Shown here: in pieces, positions 1-7,673 of the stretch
How positions within the stretch are numbered: the stretch's first letter is position 1
How the letters are laid out: every line of letters starts with the position of its first letter
Source of the DNA: Mucilaginibacter pineti
GTDB taxonomy: Bacteria > Bacteroidota > Bacteroidia > Sphingobacteriales > Sphingobacteriaceae
Length of the DNA stretch: 64,000 nucleotides
NCBI RefSeq assembly: GCF_900101875.1
Contig: NZ_FNAI01000007.1
Span: 124,001 to 188,000, forward strand
Direction: 5' to 3'
Made by a program: the position numbers and the translations under genes
The notes under the pieces: generated by a model
What the model was told of the DNA's origin: nothing
What the model saw: the letters and a program-made list of their open reading frames with translations, nothing else
Database searches by the model: none

Positions 1-2
1 AT

Positions 3-449
3 TATACCGACCATCCGGTTTTTCCGTTGGATAAAACCATTACCGATTTGAACATTGATATGATTGGTCGTGTGGGCGAAGAATACATTGGAAAGGCTGA
101 TTCTGCGAACTATGTGTACGCCATAGGTTCGGCAATGTTAAGTAAGGAGTTGCATGAAATTGGCGAAAAGGCCAATAATACTTACACCAAGCTAAATCTT
201 GACTACAAATACGATGATCCTGCCGATCCTAACCGGTTTTATTACCGCAGCGATCATTACAACTTTGCCAAACACGGTGTGCCTATTATTTTTTACTTCA
301 ATGGTGTACATGCAGATTACCATCAACCCGGCGACGAGGTAAGTAAGATCAACTTTCCGTTGCTGGCTAAACGCGCACAGCTGGTGTTTTACACTGGCTG
401 GGAACTGGCTAACCGCGATAAGCGTCCGGCGGTGGATGCTGTTAAGTAG
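3..449 (+). CDS. M28-family metallopeptidase, C-terminal part (5' truncated)
   Basis: The reading frame is open to the left window edge, so only the C-terminal ~148 residues are present. They carry the end of a zinc aminopeptidase catalytic domain: a hydrophobic strand with NIDMIGR, then YYRSDHYNFAKHGVP and a HADYH segment that in M28 peptidases supplies the last zinc-ligand histidine, followed by the usual PGDEVSKI. The protein would be a secreted or periplasmic exopeptidase, but the signal peptide and first metal ligands lie outside the window. An internal TTG at 27 is not a real start, because in-frame coding sequence continues upstream of it. A strong hairpin terminator follows the stop. 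Confidence 0.85.
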   Translation, partial: YTDHPVFPLDKTITDLNIDMIGRVGEEYIGKADSANYVYAIGSAMLSKELHEIGEKANNTYTKLNLDYKYDDPADPNRFYYRSDHYNFAKHGVPIIFYFNGVHADYHQPGDEVSKINFPLLAKRAQLVFYTGWELANRDKRPAVDAVK

Positions 450-473
450 TTGAATAAGTTGCTCAGGAAATAC

Positions 474-507
474 AAAAAAAGAGGCGCACACTTGCGCCTC
501 TTTTTTT
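474..507 (+). terminator. Intrinsic terminator after the M28 peptidase
   Basis: A perfect stem AAGAGGCGCA / TGCGCCTCTT closes a short loop and is followed by a run of T. It is preceded by an A run, so it could also act on the other strand. It separates the peptidase from the lutB-like gene. Confidence 0.85.
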
Positions 508-584
508 GCTGTGTTTAAAACTTATTCAACGCAATAAGCCACTCACTTAATCAACCCACATAAAAAAATCCTAAATTCGCAAAT

Positions 585-1970
585 ATGGGAAGCACTGCGG
601 AAGAGTTTTTGATAGCCTCTGAAGAGAAAGCATTTGATGTGGATCACCGCCGTATTATCAATAATAATATTGATAAATACAGCACCTCTGTGGCCCGCGG
701 ACTTTCGCGCATTACCAATCTCGATAACGCAAAACGCAAAGGCCATGTAATTAAGTGGAAGGTGATGGAAAACCTGGATAAATTTTTACCAGAGTTTGAA
801 GCCAATTTTCAAAAGCGCGGCGGCAAGGTTATCTGGGCAAATGATGCCGAAGAAGCTAACCGCGAGATCCTGAACATAATTCAAAAAGCCAACGCAAAAA
901 CGGTAGTAAAATCCAAATCGATGGTTACCGAGGAGATTCATTTAAATGAGTTTTTGCAAAGTAATCAGGTCGAATCGCTGGAAACCGATTTGGGCGAATA
1001 CATTGTTCAGTTGCTGGGCCAAAAGCCATACCATATTGTTACCCCTGCCATGCACCTCAGCAAAGAGGATATAGCCAAATTGTTCCACGAGCGGTTTGGT
1101 ACCCCTGCCGATGCTACGCCCGAACAACTTACCCAAAAAGCCCGTGAACTGCTGCGCGATAAATATTTAACAGCGGATGTGGGGATTACCGGAGCTAATT
1201 TTTTATTGGCAGATACCGGCAGTATAGCCATCAGCGAAAATGAGGGAAACGCGCGTTTATGCACTACCTTTCCTAAAATTCATATTGCTATTGTAGGTAT
1301 TGAAAAGATCATCCCGTCCATTGCCGATCTTGACCTGTTCTGGCCTATGCTGTCAACCCACGGTACGGGGCAAAATCTTACGGTATATAACACTATTTTA
1401 AGTGGTCCGCGCCAGCCCGATGAAACAGACGGACCGGATGAAATGTATGTGATCCTGCTTGATAACGGCCGCACCAATCTGCTTGCGCAAAAGGATCAAA
1501 GGCAGGGGCTATATTGCATCCGCTGCGGGGCCTGCCTTAATGTATGCCCGGTTTATAAAAACATTGGTGGTCATGCTTATAACACCACTTATAGCGGCCC
1601 CATTGGTTCTATAATTACACCCCACACCAAGGGGATGGATGAATTTAAACACCTGAGCTATGCATCCAGTTTATGCGGCAGGTGTACGGAAGTTTGCCCG
1701 GTAAAAATAGATATCCATAAAATGCTGCTCCTTAACCGTCGTGATTCCGTGACAGAACACTTGGTGACTACTAAAGAGCGCTGGGGGTGGGCTATCTGGA
1801 AAAAAGGAATGTTGAAACGCAGCTTCGCTGATTTTTTTGGTGGCAAAATGAAAAACTTCCTGCTGCGTACCTTCTTTAAAAGTACCTGGGGTCATTTAAA
1901 AGATATGCCTACCGTTGCCGATAAATCATTCAGCAAACAATGGCAGGAAAGAAATAAAACCGAAGAATAA
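585..1970 (+). CDS. lutB: LutB-like lactate utilisation iron-sulfur protein
   Basis: 461 residues, the usual length for LutB (YkgF). An N-terminal LUD domain (about residues 70-300, with ADVGITGANFLLADTGSI) is followed by two ferredoxin-type cysteine motifs: CIRCGACLNVCPVY near residue 310 and LCGRCTEVCPVKID near 363, expected to hold two 4Fe-4S clusters. In the LutABC complex this subunit takes part in oxidising L-lactate to pyruvate in the cytoplasm. Neither lutA nor lutC is visible nearby: the left neighbour is an M28 peptidase and the right neighbour a RibD-like reductase. The lactate role is therefore from family knowledge. The ATG at 585 lies just after the end of an AT-rich leader, and no Shine-Dalgarno sequence is evident. 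Confidence 0.88.
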   Translation: MGSTAEEFLIASEEKAFDVDHRRIINNNIDKYSTSVARGLSRITNLDNAKRKGHVIKWKVMENLDKFLPEFEANFQKRGGKVIWANDAEEANREILNIIQKANAKTVVKSKSMVTEEIHLNEFLQSNQVESLETDLGEYIVQLLGQKPYHIVTPAMHLSKEDIAKLFHERFGTPADATPEQLTQKARELLRDKYLTADVGITGANFLLADTGSIAISENEGNARLCTTFPKIHIAIVGIEKIIPSIADLDLFWPMLSTHGTGQNLTVYNTILSGPRQPDETDGPDEMYVILLDNGRTNLLAQKDQRQGLYCIRCGACLNVCPVYKNIGGHAYNTTYSGPIGSIITPHTKGMDEFKHLSYASSLCGRCTEVCPVKIDIHKMLLLNRRDSVTEHLVTTKERWGWAIWKKGMLKRSFADFFGGKMKNFLLRTFFKSTWGHLKDMPTVADKSFSKQWQERNKTEE

Positions 1971-1980
1971 CCAACCCTTC

Positions 1981-2520
1981 ATGCGAAAAATTATTTTAAA
2001 TCTTGCTATTAGCCTTGATGGGTTTATAGAAGGCCCTAACGGCGAATATGACTGGTGCTTTACCGATCAGGATTACGGTATGACCAATTTCATAAACAGC
2101 ACAGACGCTATATTCATAGGGCGTAAAAGTTATGAACTACTGATGGGTACCGATCCTGAAATGTTTGCGGCGCTTAAAATGTACGTGTTTTCAAATACCT
2201 TGACCCAGGTTGACGGTAACGCAGAAATTATTGGCGATGCAGATTTTAAGCGAAGGGTAGAGGAGCTAAGGTATCACCAGGGAGGAAACATATGGCTTTT
2301 TGGTGGCGCCGAACTGGTGACTGCATTTATCAGGTATAACCTTATCAACGAGTTTCTGCTATCGGTACATCCCGTAATATTGGGCGGTGGCAAGCCGCTG
2401 TTTACCGGAATTGAGCGTACCGAGCTGATGTTGCTTGGCAGCGAGCAATTTTCAAGTGGCCTTGTTCAGCTTCGTTACACTATAAAGCCAAACTTTGATT
2501 TAAGTATGCTGGATATTTAA
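1981..2520 (+). CDS. RibD C-terminal / dihydrofolate reductase-like protein
   Basis: 179 residues with the compact DHFR-like fold of the RibD C-terminal family: start MRKIILNLAISLDGFIEG, the GPNGEYDW segment, IFIGRKSYELL, and NIWLFGGAELV for the NADPH-binding glycine motif. Family members are NADPH-dependent reductases of unassigned substrate. The reading frame extends upstream to an ATG at 1915, but that would overlap lutB and add a non-family N-terminus, so the ATG at 1981, 10 bases after the lutB stop, was chosen. Probably co-transcribed with lutB and ended by the terminator at 2537-2581. Confidence 0.85.
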   Translation: MRKIILNLAISLDGFIEGPNGEYDWCFTDQDYGMTNFINSTDAIFIGRKSYELLMGTDPEMFAALKMYVFSNTLTQVDGNAEIIGDADFKRRVEELRYHQGGNIWLFGGAELVTAFIRYNLINEFLLSVHPVILGGGKPLFTGIERTELMLLGSEQFSSGLVQLRYTIKPNFDLSMLDI

Positions 2521-2536
2521 CAGCCGTTATATCACC

Positions 2537-2581
2537 AATAAAAAAGGGTGTTGCAGTTAAATGCAACACCCTTTTTTATTG
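2537..2581. terminator. Bidirectional terminator between convergent genes
   Basis: A long perfect stem (core AAGGGTGTTGCA / TGCAACACCCTT) is flanked by A on the left and T on the right. It sits between the rightward RibD-like gene and the leftward GH43 gene, so it can end both transcripts. Confidence 0.9.
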
Positions 2582-2599
2582 GGATTGATTTGCACCAAG

Positions 2600-3589
2600 C
2601 TATTTTATTTTCCTCGCAGTTACTCCCTCGTTGGTTATCTTAACCGGTTTAATGGTGCCATCCTTGTCAAAATACATCTTATCAATACACATTACCCGGT
2701 GGTTGGCATCGGTTTCGGTTAATGGCCTGCGGTGATAAACAATATACCATTCATCAGTTCCTGGTACATTAATTACCGAGTGATGACCTGCACCGGTTGC
2801 TATACTGGCATCCTGTTTAAGAACGGTAGCTATACGCTTAAACGGCCCGAAAGGAGAATCGCCGACGGCATAAGCCACGCGGTAATCCGGTCCGGTCCAG
2901 CCGCCTTCGCTCCACATAAAGTAGTATTTGCCCTTACGTTTAAACATTACCGGGCCTTCTACATAACCTTCAGGCGTGATTTTTTTGTAGGTTACCCCAT
3001 CGTCAAAAGGTACAACACCTGTAAAATCATTTTTAAGTTTTACGATGTTACATTGCCCCCATCCGCCGTATATCATGTAGTACTGGCCATCGTCGTCTTT
3101 AAAAACAAACTGGTCAATAGGCTGGGCTTTATTGATGATTTGGTCTACAAGTGGTTTGCCCAGGTAATCCTTAAACGGTCCGGCAGGGTTATCGCTTACC
3201 GCTACGCCGATACCGCCTTTTTCGTTATTATTCTGAATGTCGTTGGCGCCAAAGAAAATATAATATTTCCCATCCTTCTCGGTAACGGCCGGAGCCCATA
3301 ATGCGCGGCGAACCCATTTTACACCGCTGGTATCAACAATATGCGGATGCTTTGTCCAATGTATCAGATCGGGTGAGGAAAAGGCATCCATGTAAACCTG
3401 CTCATCGTATTTGGCCGAGTAGGTTGGGTACAGCCAGTATTGTTTATTGAAAATTTTAGCTTCAGGATCGGCGTACCAGCCTTCCACAACTGGATTGCCC
3501 GATGTCTTTTTGTCCTGTGCAAAAGTTGTAACCGCGGGTGCTGCAAGTGTTATACCCAGCATCGCTTTTAAAAGCATCTTTTTATACAT
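2600..3589 (-). CDS. Secreted glycoside hydrolase family 43 protein
   Basis: 329 residues with a Sec signal peptide (MYKKMLLKAMLGITLAAPAV, cleavage near TTFA-QDKK). The remainder is a five-bladed beta-propeller of GH43 type. Candidate catalytic residues are visible: the base Asp in WYADPE (about D41), the pKa-modulating Asp in PIDQFVFKDDDG (about 158) and the acid Glu in GYVEGPVMF (about 210). GH43 enzymes act on arabinosyl, xylosyl or galactosyl linkages; the exact substrate cannot be told from here. It lies 11 bases downstream of the helicase gene on the same strand and may be read through from it, although the functions are unrelated. Confidence 0.87.
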   Translation of the reverse strand: MYKKMLLKAMLGITLAAPAVTTFAQDKKTSGNPVVEGWYADPEAKIFNKQYWLYPTYSAKYDEQVYMDAFSSPDLIHWTKHPHIVDTSGVKWVRRALWAPAVTEKDGKYYIFFGANDIQNNNEKGGIGVAVSDNPAGPFKDYLGKPLVDQIINKAQPIDQFVFKDDDGQYYMIYGGWGQCNIVKLKNDFTGVVPFDDGVTYKKITPEGYVEGPVMFKRKGKYYFMWSEGGWTGPDYRVAYAVGDSPFGPFKRIATVLKQDASIATGAGHHSVINVPGTDEWYIVYHRRPLTETDANHRVMCIDKMYFDKDGTIKPVKITNEGVTARKIK

Positions 3590-3600
3590 GCCGTATACGT

Positions 3601-4827
3601 TTAACTGTTTCTTTTAGGTTTGTTATTATTCCAGCGCTTGTTTGGCCTGTTGGGCTTGCGTTTATCGTCAGACTGGGCCGATTGTGGGGCAGGCTGTATA
3701 GATGCCAATTCATCGGGCAGGCCAACAACGCGTATGGCCCTATCCATCAATTGCTCAATGTTTTTAAGCTTGCGCTCATCGCGGTGGTTTACAAAAGTTA
3801 TGGCGGTACCTGTGGTAGCAGCACGTGCTGTACGGCCAATGCGGTGAATATAATCCTCCGGATCGCCGGGAACATCGTAATTTACCACAAGATCAATACC
3901 TTCCACATCAATACCGCGCGATAGGGCATCGGTACCAATAATAACAGGCAGCAATTTATTCTTGAATTTCAGCAGGATTTCTTCGCGTTCTTTTTGTTCC
4001 AGATCAGAGTGAAAGGCCATCGCGTCTATCTTTATAGCTCTAAGCTCTTTATAAAGGGATTTTACGATCTCTTTTCGGGAGGCGAAGATAATGGTGCTGG
4101 TATAGGCTGAATCGCGCAGGATCAATTGCAATAAAGGTGTTTTCTGCTGATCGTGCAAACGGTAGATCTGCTGATCGATACCAACTGCCGGCTGCGAAAT
4201 AGCGATATTTATTTGCTGCGGATCTTTCAGAATAGCCTTTGCCAATGAACGGATGCGCCCCGGCATGGTAGCCGAAAATAGTAAGGTTTGGCGTTCTTTA
4301 GGCAGGTAGCTGATAATCTTCATGATATCGTCAGAGAAACCCATGTCAAGCATACGGTCGGCCTCATCCAATATCAAATGGGTTAAATGGTTAAGCTTAA
4401 GCACGCCCGATGTAAGGTGGGCTATTAAACGGCCTGGGGTAGCAATAATAATATTTACATTATTTTGAATACCGCGGCGCTGCTGCTCATAGGCCATACC
4501 ATCGCCACCGCCAAAAATAGCTATGGAACTTACACCTGTAAAATAGGCAAGGCCTTCTACCTGCTGATCTATTTGCTGGGCAAGCTCGCGGGTGGGCGCT
4601 AAAATAAGCGCGCTGGTTTGGTGCTTTGCTGTGCCGGTAATATGGTTTAAAACCGGCAGTAAATATGCGCCTGTTTTACCGGTACCGGTTTGCGCGCATG
4701 CAATTAAATCCTGGCCTTGTAAAATAGCCGGAATGGCCATTTCCTGTATAGGGGTAGGGGTGGTGAACCCCATACTTTGTATGCCTTCGAATAATTGCTC
4801 GTTGAAATTAAAATCCTGAAATGTCAC
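3601..4827 (-). CDS. DEAD-box ATP-dependent RNA helicase
   Basis: 408 residues with all helicase motifs in order: an F...GF..PTPIQ Q-motif at the start, AQTGTGKT (45-52), PTRELAQQ, TPGRL, DEAD (about 154), SAT, then HRIGRTARA near residue 330. A basic, Asn/Lys-rich tail (PNKRWNNNKPKRNS) resembles RhlE-type proteins and probably binds RNA. Expected role: unwinding of RNA during ribosome assembly or mRNA decay. The start codon is GTG (4827-4825). No in-frame ATG lies upstream, and the sequence begins at the usual family position. A TAnnTTTG element lies 31 bases upstream. Confidence 0.93.
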   Translation of the reverse strand: MTFQDFNFNEQLFEGIQSMGFTTPTPIQEMAIPAILQGQDLIACAQTGTGKTGAYLLPVLNHITGTAKHQTSALILAPTRELAQQIDQQVEGLAYFTGVSSIAIFGGGDGMAYEQQRRGIQNNVNIIIATPGRLIAHLTSGVLKLNHLTHLILDEADRMLDMGFSDDIMKIISYLPKERQTLLFSATMPGRIRSLAKAILKDPQQINIAISQPAVGIDQQIYRLHDQQKTPLLQLILRDSAYTSTIIFASRKEIVKSLYKELRAIKIDAMAFHSDLEQKEREEILLKFKNKLLPVIIGTDALSRGIDVEGIDLVVNYDVPGDPEDYIHRIGRTARAATTGTAITFVNHRDERKLKNIEQLMDRAIRVVGLPDELASIQPAPQSAQSDDKRKPNRPNKRWNNNKPKRNS

Positions 4828-4858
4828 TATATGTTGTTGGTAAATTATGCAAGGTATG

Positions 4859-4866
4859 CAAATTTA
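4859..4866 (-). promoter_or_regulatory. Putative -7 promoter element of the helicase gene
   Basis: On the minus strand this reads TAAATTTG, an exact match to the Bacteroidota -7 consensus TAnnTTTG, 31 bases before the GTG start. No clear -33 TTTG was found. Confidence 0.4.
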
Positions 4867-4880
4867 ATGGGATATGGTTG

Positions 4881-4983
4881 GCCCCCTCTAAATCTCCCCC
4901 TGTTGGGCAGACTTTTAAACAGATTGTTAAAATTTAAACGGATATTTTAAATCCCTCCCTTCTGGGGAGTGTTTGGGTGGGGC
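4881..4983. repeat. Hairpin-forming CCCCTC/GAGGGG intergenic element (copy 1)
   Basis: The left end GCCCCCTCTAAATCTCCCC is loosely complementary to the right end GGGGAGTGTTTGGGTGGGGC, with a T/A-rich middle. The same architecture recurs at 35381-35481 and, shortened, at 43511-43555. It separates the CBS gene from the helicase and may double as a transcript end for the CBS gene. Confidence 0.6.
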
Positions 4984-4985
4984 TA

Positions 4986-5414
4986 TCACGAGTGTATATA
5001 GCTTTTCAGTTGCTCAATGGTTTCTTCCTGCCTCAGGATAGTTTCGGTTACCAGGTCATTGATGGAAACTATGCCGCATAGTCTGTCGGCCATAAAAACG
5101 GGCAGGTAGCGAATGTTGTTTTCGCTCATGATGTGCATACAGGTTTCTATGGAGTTTTCGGGCACTATGCGGGGCAACCCTGTGCTCATGATTTCGCATA
5201 CCGAAGTTTCGTGCGATGATTTGCCTTTCAGAATCACCTTGCGGGCATAGTCGCGCTCGGTCATCAAACCAAGGTAATTGCCGTTTTCGGTTATTACAAC
5301 CGAGCCGATGTTTTTTTCGGACATCAGTTCTAAGGCTTCCAAAACAGATGTGCCGGCATCAATACTAATAGCGCCGTTACCTTTACGGGCGAGGATGTTT
5401 GAAACTTTTATCAT
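4986..5414 (-). CDS. CBS-domain pair protein
   Basis: 142 residues made almost entirely of two CBS domains (about residues 5-62 and 70-128), with the repeated pattern of a hydrophobic strand, SIGSVVITE/NIRYLPVF and LxGIVSINDL. CBS pairs bind adenosine nucleotides and sense energy state; stand-alone versions act as regulators of unknown partners. The frame is open further upstream (to 5507), but the added residues are hydrophobic and atypical, and a TAnnTTTG promoter element at 5451-5458 lies between the two possible starts. The ATG at 5414 was therefore chosen. Confidence 0.88.
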   Translation of the reverse strand: MIKVSNILARKGNGAISIDAGTSVLEALELMSEKNIGSVVITENGNYLGLMTERDYARKVILKGKSSHETSVCEIMSTGLPRIVPENSIETCMHIMSENNIRYLPVFMADRLCGIVSINDLVTETILRQEETIEQLKSYIHS

Positions 5415-5450
5415 GATGTTGAGGTTTATAGCTTGGGGATTGGCTTTAAC

Positions 5451-5458
5451 CAAATATA
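5451..5458 (-). promoter_or_regulatory. Putative promoter of the CBS gene
   Basis: The minus strand reads TATATTTG (exact TAnnTTTG) 36 bases before the ATG. A TTG lies 18 bases further upstream as a possible -33 element. Its position supports the shorter CBS protein. Confidence 0.45.
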
Positions 5459-5701
5459 ACAAAATAGCATTAAAAGCAAGGCTTTTATATGTTATAAATA
5501 TCAACAATTCAATAGTTTAATAAAAAACTAACCTGGCGCTGCAATCGGCCTGCAAACCTAAAATACATTTACGTTTGGTTGACATTGAAATTGATGCTTA
5601 TATCTAATATTGCAGCGCAATTCTTAACAGTATATTAACACCACGCTGCTAACGATGGGCTACAAAACACAACAGTATCGATCAAAATAATACTTACGCA
5701 A

Positions 5702-6724
5702 TTGATTACTTTTTTACATTTCAAAGGAGCCTTAAACAAAGCCTCTCTTAAATATATCAGCCTTTGCTTTATCATTTGCGTGGCTTTTGCCGGCAGCGCC
5801 GCGGCATCTTCAACCAAAACTTTACGTGCAGATACAATTGCCGATTCGGTACAGCTTAAACACCGCTTCATCAACAACGAATTCGACGATATTTATACCC
5901 AAAACCTGCGTTTATCTGTTGGTGGTAACGATTATTTTAACCCGGTAAAAACCCAGCTCACGGCAGATCTTGCACCAAACTTTATTATGTACAGCACGCC
6001 AAAATCGCGTTTTTTTGCTGTGTTTACGCCAAGGGTGAAAATACGCTTGCTGGCCGCAAGGGGTGCGCCGGTTAAATCACCAAGCTTTATGCCGGGTGCT
6101 ACCGTGTTTTTCAGGGTTAATGAAGATACATATAATCCAAAATTCTTCTCATTCGGCTATTCACACCATTCCAATGGGGTGAGGGGGCCATCGCTTAATC
6201 CCGATGGCAGCTTTAATCGCGATAGCGGAAAATTTACGACCAACTTTTACACACTTACCTATTATATGGGTAAGCGTACCGATAAAAAAGACTTGGTTAT
6301 AAACCGTTATGATAACCTGGGCCTTGAAGTACACGCCGGTTTGTTCAACTTAGGCCTGTCTGAAGGGCTAAAAGGTCATTATGGTTTTATCCGTGTTAAC
6401 GGCAGCCGCATGTACAACTTTGATAAGGCTTATGATGATCCTTTGGAGAAAGGTAAAAAGATTTACAAAAACTGGCAGCGCCTGCAGTTCGACTTTACCT
6501 ACATTGCCGATAAGTATGATAACTACTCGGCCACTGACCTAAAAAAGCGTTTGAATGTAAGCCTCAAATATTACTACTCGTTCCCCTTTATGCAGGGTAC
6601 AGCTCTGATGGTTGGCGGTGGTTATCGCGGGCAGGATGATTATAACCAGTTTTTTGAAGACAGCTATGGCTTTGTTACTATAGGTTTGGCCGCAAACCTC
6701 TCAATGGGCTTTCATCAGCGCTAA
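5702..6724 (+). CDS. Outer-membrane beta-barrel protein, OMPLA-like signature
   Basis: About 340 residues. A hydrophobic segment (YISLCFIICVAFAGSAAA) acts as signal peptide, followed by alternating amphipathic strands rich in Y, F and N, ending in GFVTIGLAANLSMGFHQR as outer-membrane barrels do. Residues 154-159 read SHHSNG and 170-173 read SFNR. This matches the order of the catalytic His, Ser and Asn of outer-membrane phospholipase A (HxSNG ... WNR), with a slightly longer spacing between Ser and Asn. The best start is TTG at 5702, since no ATG lies in frame between the preceding stop and the signal peptide. Stand-alone gene. Barrel nature fairly certain, phospholipase activity inferred. 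Confidence 0.72.
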   Translation: MITFLHFKGALNKASLKYISLCFIICVAFAGSAAASSTKTLRADTIADSVQLKHRFINNEFDDIYTQNLRLSVGGNDYFNPVKTQLTADLAPNFIMYSTPKSRFFAVFTPRVKIRLLAARGAPVKSPSFMPGATVFFRVNEDTYNPKFFSFGYSHHSNGVRGPSLNPDGSFNRDSGKFTTNFYTLTYYMGKRTDKKDLVINRYDNLGLEVHAGLFNLGLSEGLKGHYGFIRVNGSRMYNFDKAYDDPLEKGKKIYKNWQRLQFDFTYIADKYDNYSATDLKKRLNVSLKYYYSFPFMQGTALMVGGGYRGQDDYNQFFEDSYGFVTIGLAANLSMGFHQR

Positions 6725-6883
6725 GGTTTGAAAAACAGGGCTATCCGGTGTATAGCCATATTTTTACAAAGCCATTCACAGCTGTTTATAATTTATTTTT
6801 CATATAATCGTTTTAGCATTAACAAAAAGCAGATATATTTATCCCAACCTATTTGTTAGCTTTTTTATTCTAAAATATTATTC

Positions 6884-7543
6884 ATGAAAAAACTCGTGTT
6901 AAGCCTTATGGCTGTTTCTGCCTTGCATTTTGCAGTATCGGCACAAACCAAACCTTTATTTGACGGTAAAACAACTACCGGCTGGCATATCTTTAACAAA
7001 ACAGGTGCAGGTGGCTGGAAGGTTGTTGATGGTGCATTACAGCTTGACCCTGCTGTACCGGATGGCGGCGATTTGATTACCGATGGCGAATACGAAAATT
7101 ACGAGCTTACATTAGAGTGGAGCATTACCAAAGAGGGTAACAGCGGTATTATTTTCGGTGTTAAAGAAGATCCTAAATTTGGCGCAACCTACCAAACCGG
7201 TATTGAAATGCAGGTATTGGATGATATAGGTGCCGATGATAACAAGCAAACCAATCACCTTGCGGGTTCATTATATGATTTAAAAACGGCCTCTGTAGCT
7301 GCAAAACCGGCCGGCGAGTGGAATAAAATAAAGCTGCGCAAAAAAGACGGCCATATTACCTTTTGGATGAATGGCAAACAATCGCTTGATATTCAAATGG
7401 GCAGCGATGAATGGAAAGAGCTTTTAGGTAAAAGTAAGTTCAAAAACTGGAAGGATTTTGCCGCTTACCCTAAAGGACACATAGCCCTGCAAGATCACGG
7501 ACACGTGGTGTCATACCGTAAAATCAAGATCAAAGAACTATAG
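6884..7543 (+). CDS. Secreted DUF1080 protein (3-keto-disaccharide hydrolase family)
   Basis: 219 residues: signal peptide of about 20 residues (cleavage near VSA-QTKP), then one DUF1080 concanavalin-like jelly-roll domain with LFDGKTTTGWHIF, NSGIIFGVKED, EMQVLDD and the terminal GHIALQDHGHVVSYRKIKI. The family (PF06439) is named for hydrolysis of 3-keto-glycosides. It is followed after 130 bases by a GMC oxidoreductase and its small subunit, which could produce the 3-keto substrate. The gap contains a promoter-like element, so the two transcripts may be separate. Confidence 0.88.
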   Translation: MKKLVLSLMAVSALHFAVSAQTKPLFDGKTTTGWHIFNKTGAGGWKVVDGALQLDPAVPDGGDLITDGEYENYELTLEWSITKEGNSGIIFGVKEDPKFGATYQTGIEMQVLDDIGADDNKQTNHLAGSLYDLKTASVAAKPAGEWNKIKLRKKDGHITFWMNGKQSLDIQMGSDEWKELLGKSKFKNWKDFAAYPKGHIALQDHGHVVSYRKIKIKEL

Positions 7544-7618
7544 TGTTTTTCAACATAGAAAGTTTAGCATCCAGTGCTGGCTATATTTATAGTGATGAAC
7601 CAATTTTTAGTTAATTAT

Positions 7619-7649
7619 TTTGCGCGTATTTAACGTGCATCTACCTTCG
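7619..7649 (+). promoter_or_regulatory. Putative promoter of the GMC oxidoreductase operon
   Basis: TTTG at 7619-7622 and TACCTTCG at 7642-7649 are separated by 19 bases, the spacing of Bacteroidota promoters (-33 TTTG, -7 TAnnTTTG) with one mismatch. The start codon lies 24 bases downstream. Confidence 0.55.
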
Positions 7650-7673
7650 TAATTCAGGATACATTGAGATAAT

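Noticed and set aside
1915..1980. Upstream extension of the RibD-like gene
   Set aside because: It would overlap lutB and add 22 residues not seen in the family; ATG 1981 gives the normal N-terminus.
2732..3301. Plus-strand frame of 189 codons
   Set aside because: Antisense shadow of the GH43 gene; no signal, domain or promoter.
5415..5507. Upstream extension of the CBS protein
   Set aside because: Hydrophobic N-terminal extension not expected of a cytoplasmic CBS pair, with a promoter-like box between the two starts.
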